This document shows positions 14,418 through 15,041 of a stretch of 15,041 nucleotides of DNA, piece after piece. A program made the position numbers and the translations under genes. The notes beneath the pieces are model-generated. The model was not told the origin of the DNA and searched no databases. It saw nothing but the letters and a program-made list of their open reading frames with translations. The DNA is from Candidatus Izemoplasma sp. (GTDB lineage Bacteria; Bacillota_I; Bacilli_A; Izemoplasmatales; Izemoplasmataceae). Each line of letters begins with the position of its first letter. The stretch's first letter is position 1. Where the stretch lies: positions 1 to 15,041 of the forward strand of contig SKIY01000030.1 of NCBI GenBank assembly GCA_007116205.1, in the 5' to 3' direction.

Positions 14418-14461
14418 AAAAAGCGTTGCTATCTCTAAACTGAGATGCAACGCTTTTAGTT
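14418..14461. terminator. Bidirectional terminator between pullulanase and amylase genes
   Basis: Arms AAGCGTTGC-T-ATCTC (14421-14435) and GAGATGCAACGCTT (14442-14455) form a 14-bp stem with a single bulged T and a 6-base loop. It is flanked by A-rich sequence on the left and TT-AGTTTT on the right, giving T tracts on both strands. Located 8 bases after the pullulanase stop and 6 bases from the amylase stop, it would end both convergent transcripts. Confidence 0.88.
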
Positions 14462-15041
14462 TTATGGTCTTGTTAAATCTACTTCAATATCAGTATCAAT
14501 TTCCAAAATTATGGTCGATAAAGGTGGCATCACAAAAACTCCGTTATCCTCATCAAACGCAACGCTGTTATAAATTGTTGTAAATGCGTCGAGATTGTGA
14601 CCAAATGTATTCTCTCCAAGCGCAAGATTATGAATAACTAAATACGTAGTTCTATTATACGTTCGTGTGTACGCTAATAGCGTATTAATAACACTCGGTA
14701 CAGATGCGATATCTCCACTCGATAATACTTCGTGATTTCTTTTTAATGCAAGTAATTCAATATAGAGATTTAACATTGAGTTTGGATCATCAAGCTGTTC
14801 ATCGACGCCATCAAGCATTAAATTATGACTATCCCATTCATAAACATGATCAAAATGTCCTGTCGCAGGATCGCCTTCAGTATTATAAGTATTATCAACG
14901 CCCCATTTAAAAGGCTGTCGAATATTAGGATCTGGTTTATCACCGGTCATTCCGAGCTCTTCACCATAATAAATCCAAGAAATTCCAGGAAGTGTCATTA
15001 AGAAGTGCGCCGCAAGTCTAGCTCTGTCCTCATTTTCATTA
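14462..15041 (-). CDS. GH13 alpha-amylase, C-terminal part only (5' end beyond the right edge)
   Basis: The visible 192 residues are the end of a GH13 catalytic domain and the C-terminal beta-sandwich. The reading frame is open to the window edge (NENEDRARLAAHFLMTLPG), so the gene continues outside; an ATG at 14996-14998 is only an internal Met. LPGISWIYYGEELGM is the strongly conserved end of the barrel, followed by KPDPNIRQPFKW, typical of GH13_36 and related amylases acting on starch or maltodextrin. The tail (TNTLLAYTR..TTYLVIHNLA and PPLSTIILEI) is the usual domain C. The catalytic triad, signal peptide and cell location are not visible. It is convergent with the pullulanase gene and shares its terminator, consistent with a starch-use locus. 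Confidence 0.9.
   Translation of the reverse strand, partial: NENEDRARLAAHFLMTLPGISWIYYGEELGMTGDKPDPNIRQPFKWGVDNTYNTEGDPATGHFDHVYEWDSHNLMLDGVDEQLDDPNSMLNLYIELLALKRNHEVLSSGDIASVPSVINTLLAYTRTYNRTTYLVIHNLALGENTFGHNLDAFTTIYNSVAFDEDNGVFVMPPLSTIILEIDTDIEVDLTRP

Noticed and set aside
14704..14910. Plus-strand 68-residue frame over the amylase gene
   Set aside because: Antisense to conserved amylase sequence, with no ribosome binding site or promoter.
1..15041. CRISPR array, insertion sequence, prophage or defence island
   Set aside because: No direct repeats with regular spacers, no transposase or integrase motifs, and every gene has a metabolic, transport or housekeeping explanation.

Overview
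The window comes from a low-GC bacterium with Gram-positive style signals: AGGAGG ribosome binding sites, sigma-A type promoters and a lipobox lipoprotein. TGA is read as a stop. One gene ends in TGA, tryptophan-rich proteins use only TGG, and the tRNA-Trp present has a CCA anticodon. A Bacillota organism or a standard-code Mollicutes relative (Acholeplasma or Izemoplasma type) would fit, but this is inference from gene content and base composition. The 14 protein genes and two tRNA genes are closely packed, with no gene-free stretch longer than about 155 bases.

Layout. (1) 1-4157, minus strand: a histidine-utilisation operon, hutH > hutU > ftcD, with ftcD cut by the left edge. It would convert histidine to urocanate and imidazolonepropionate; the formimino group of formiminoglutamate would go to tetrahydrofolate. 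hutI is not in view. A near-consensus catabolite-responsive element lies at the hutH promoter. (2) 4311-5132, plus: a SAM-dependent methyltransferase with a long N-terminal region, divergent from hutH. (3) 5167-5329, minus: tRNA-Tyr then tRNA-Trp with their own promoter and terminator; divergent from these is a thioredoxin-like gene (5477-5791, plus) with a textbook promoter. (4) 5917-8963, minus: an apparent five-gene operon of a DUF4064-like membrane protein, a YxlE/PLDc_N-like small membrane protein, an ABC ATPase, an ABC-2 permease and an acyl-ACP thioesterase. (5) A two-motif CDGSH iron-sulfur protein (minus), divergent from a cytidine deaminase-like gene (plus). (6) 9827-15041: a starch/maltodextrin region with a cytoplasmic GH13 alpha-glucosidase, a surface type I pullulanase lipoprotein, and the C-terminal part of a convergent alpha-amylase.

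Regions 1 and 6 suggest a heterotroph that uses amino acids and alpha-glucans. The surface pullulanase and probably the amylase would trim branched glucans outside the cell, and the alpha-glucosidase would finish the imported oligosaccharides. The cre-like site suggests the histidine pathway is shut down when sugar is available. No CRISPR array, insertion sequence, prophage or defence system was seen. The least explained items are the ABC/thioesterase operon, the unusual deaminase and the methyltransferase.
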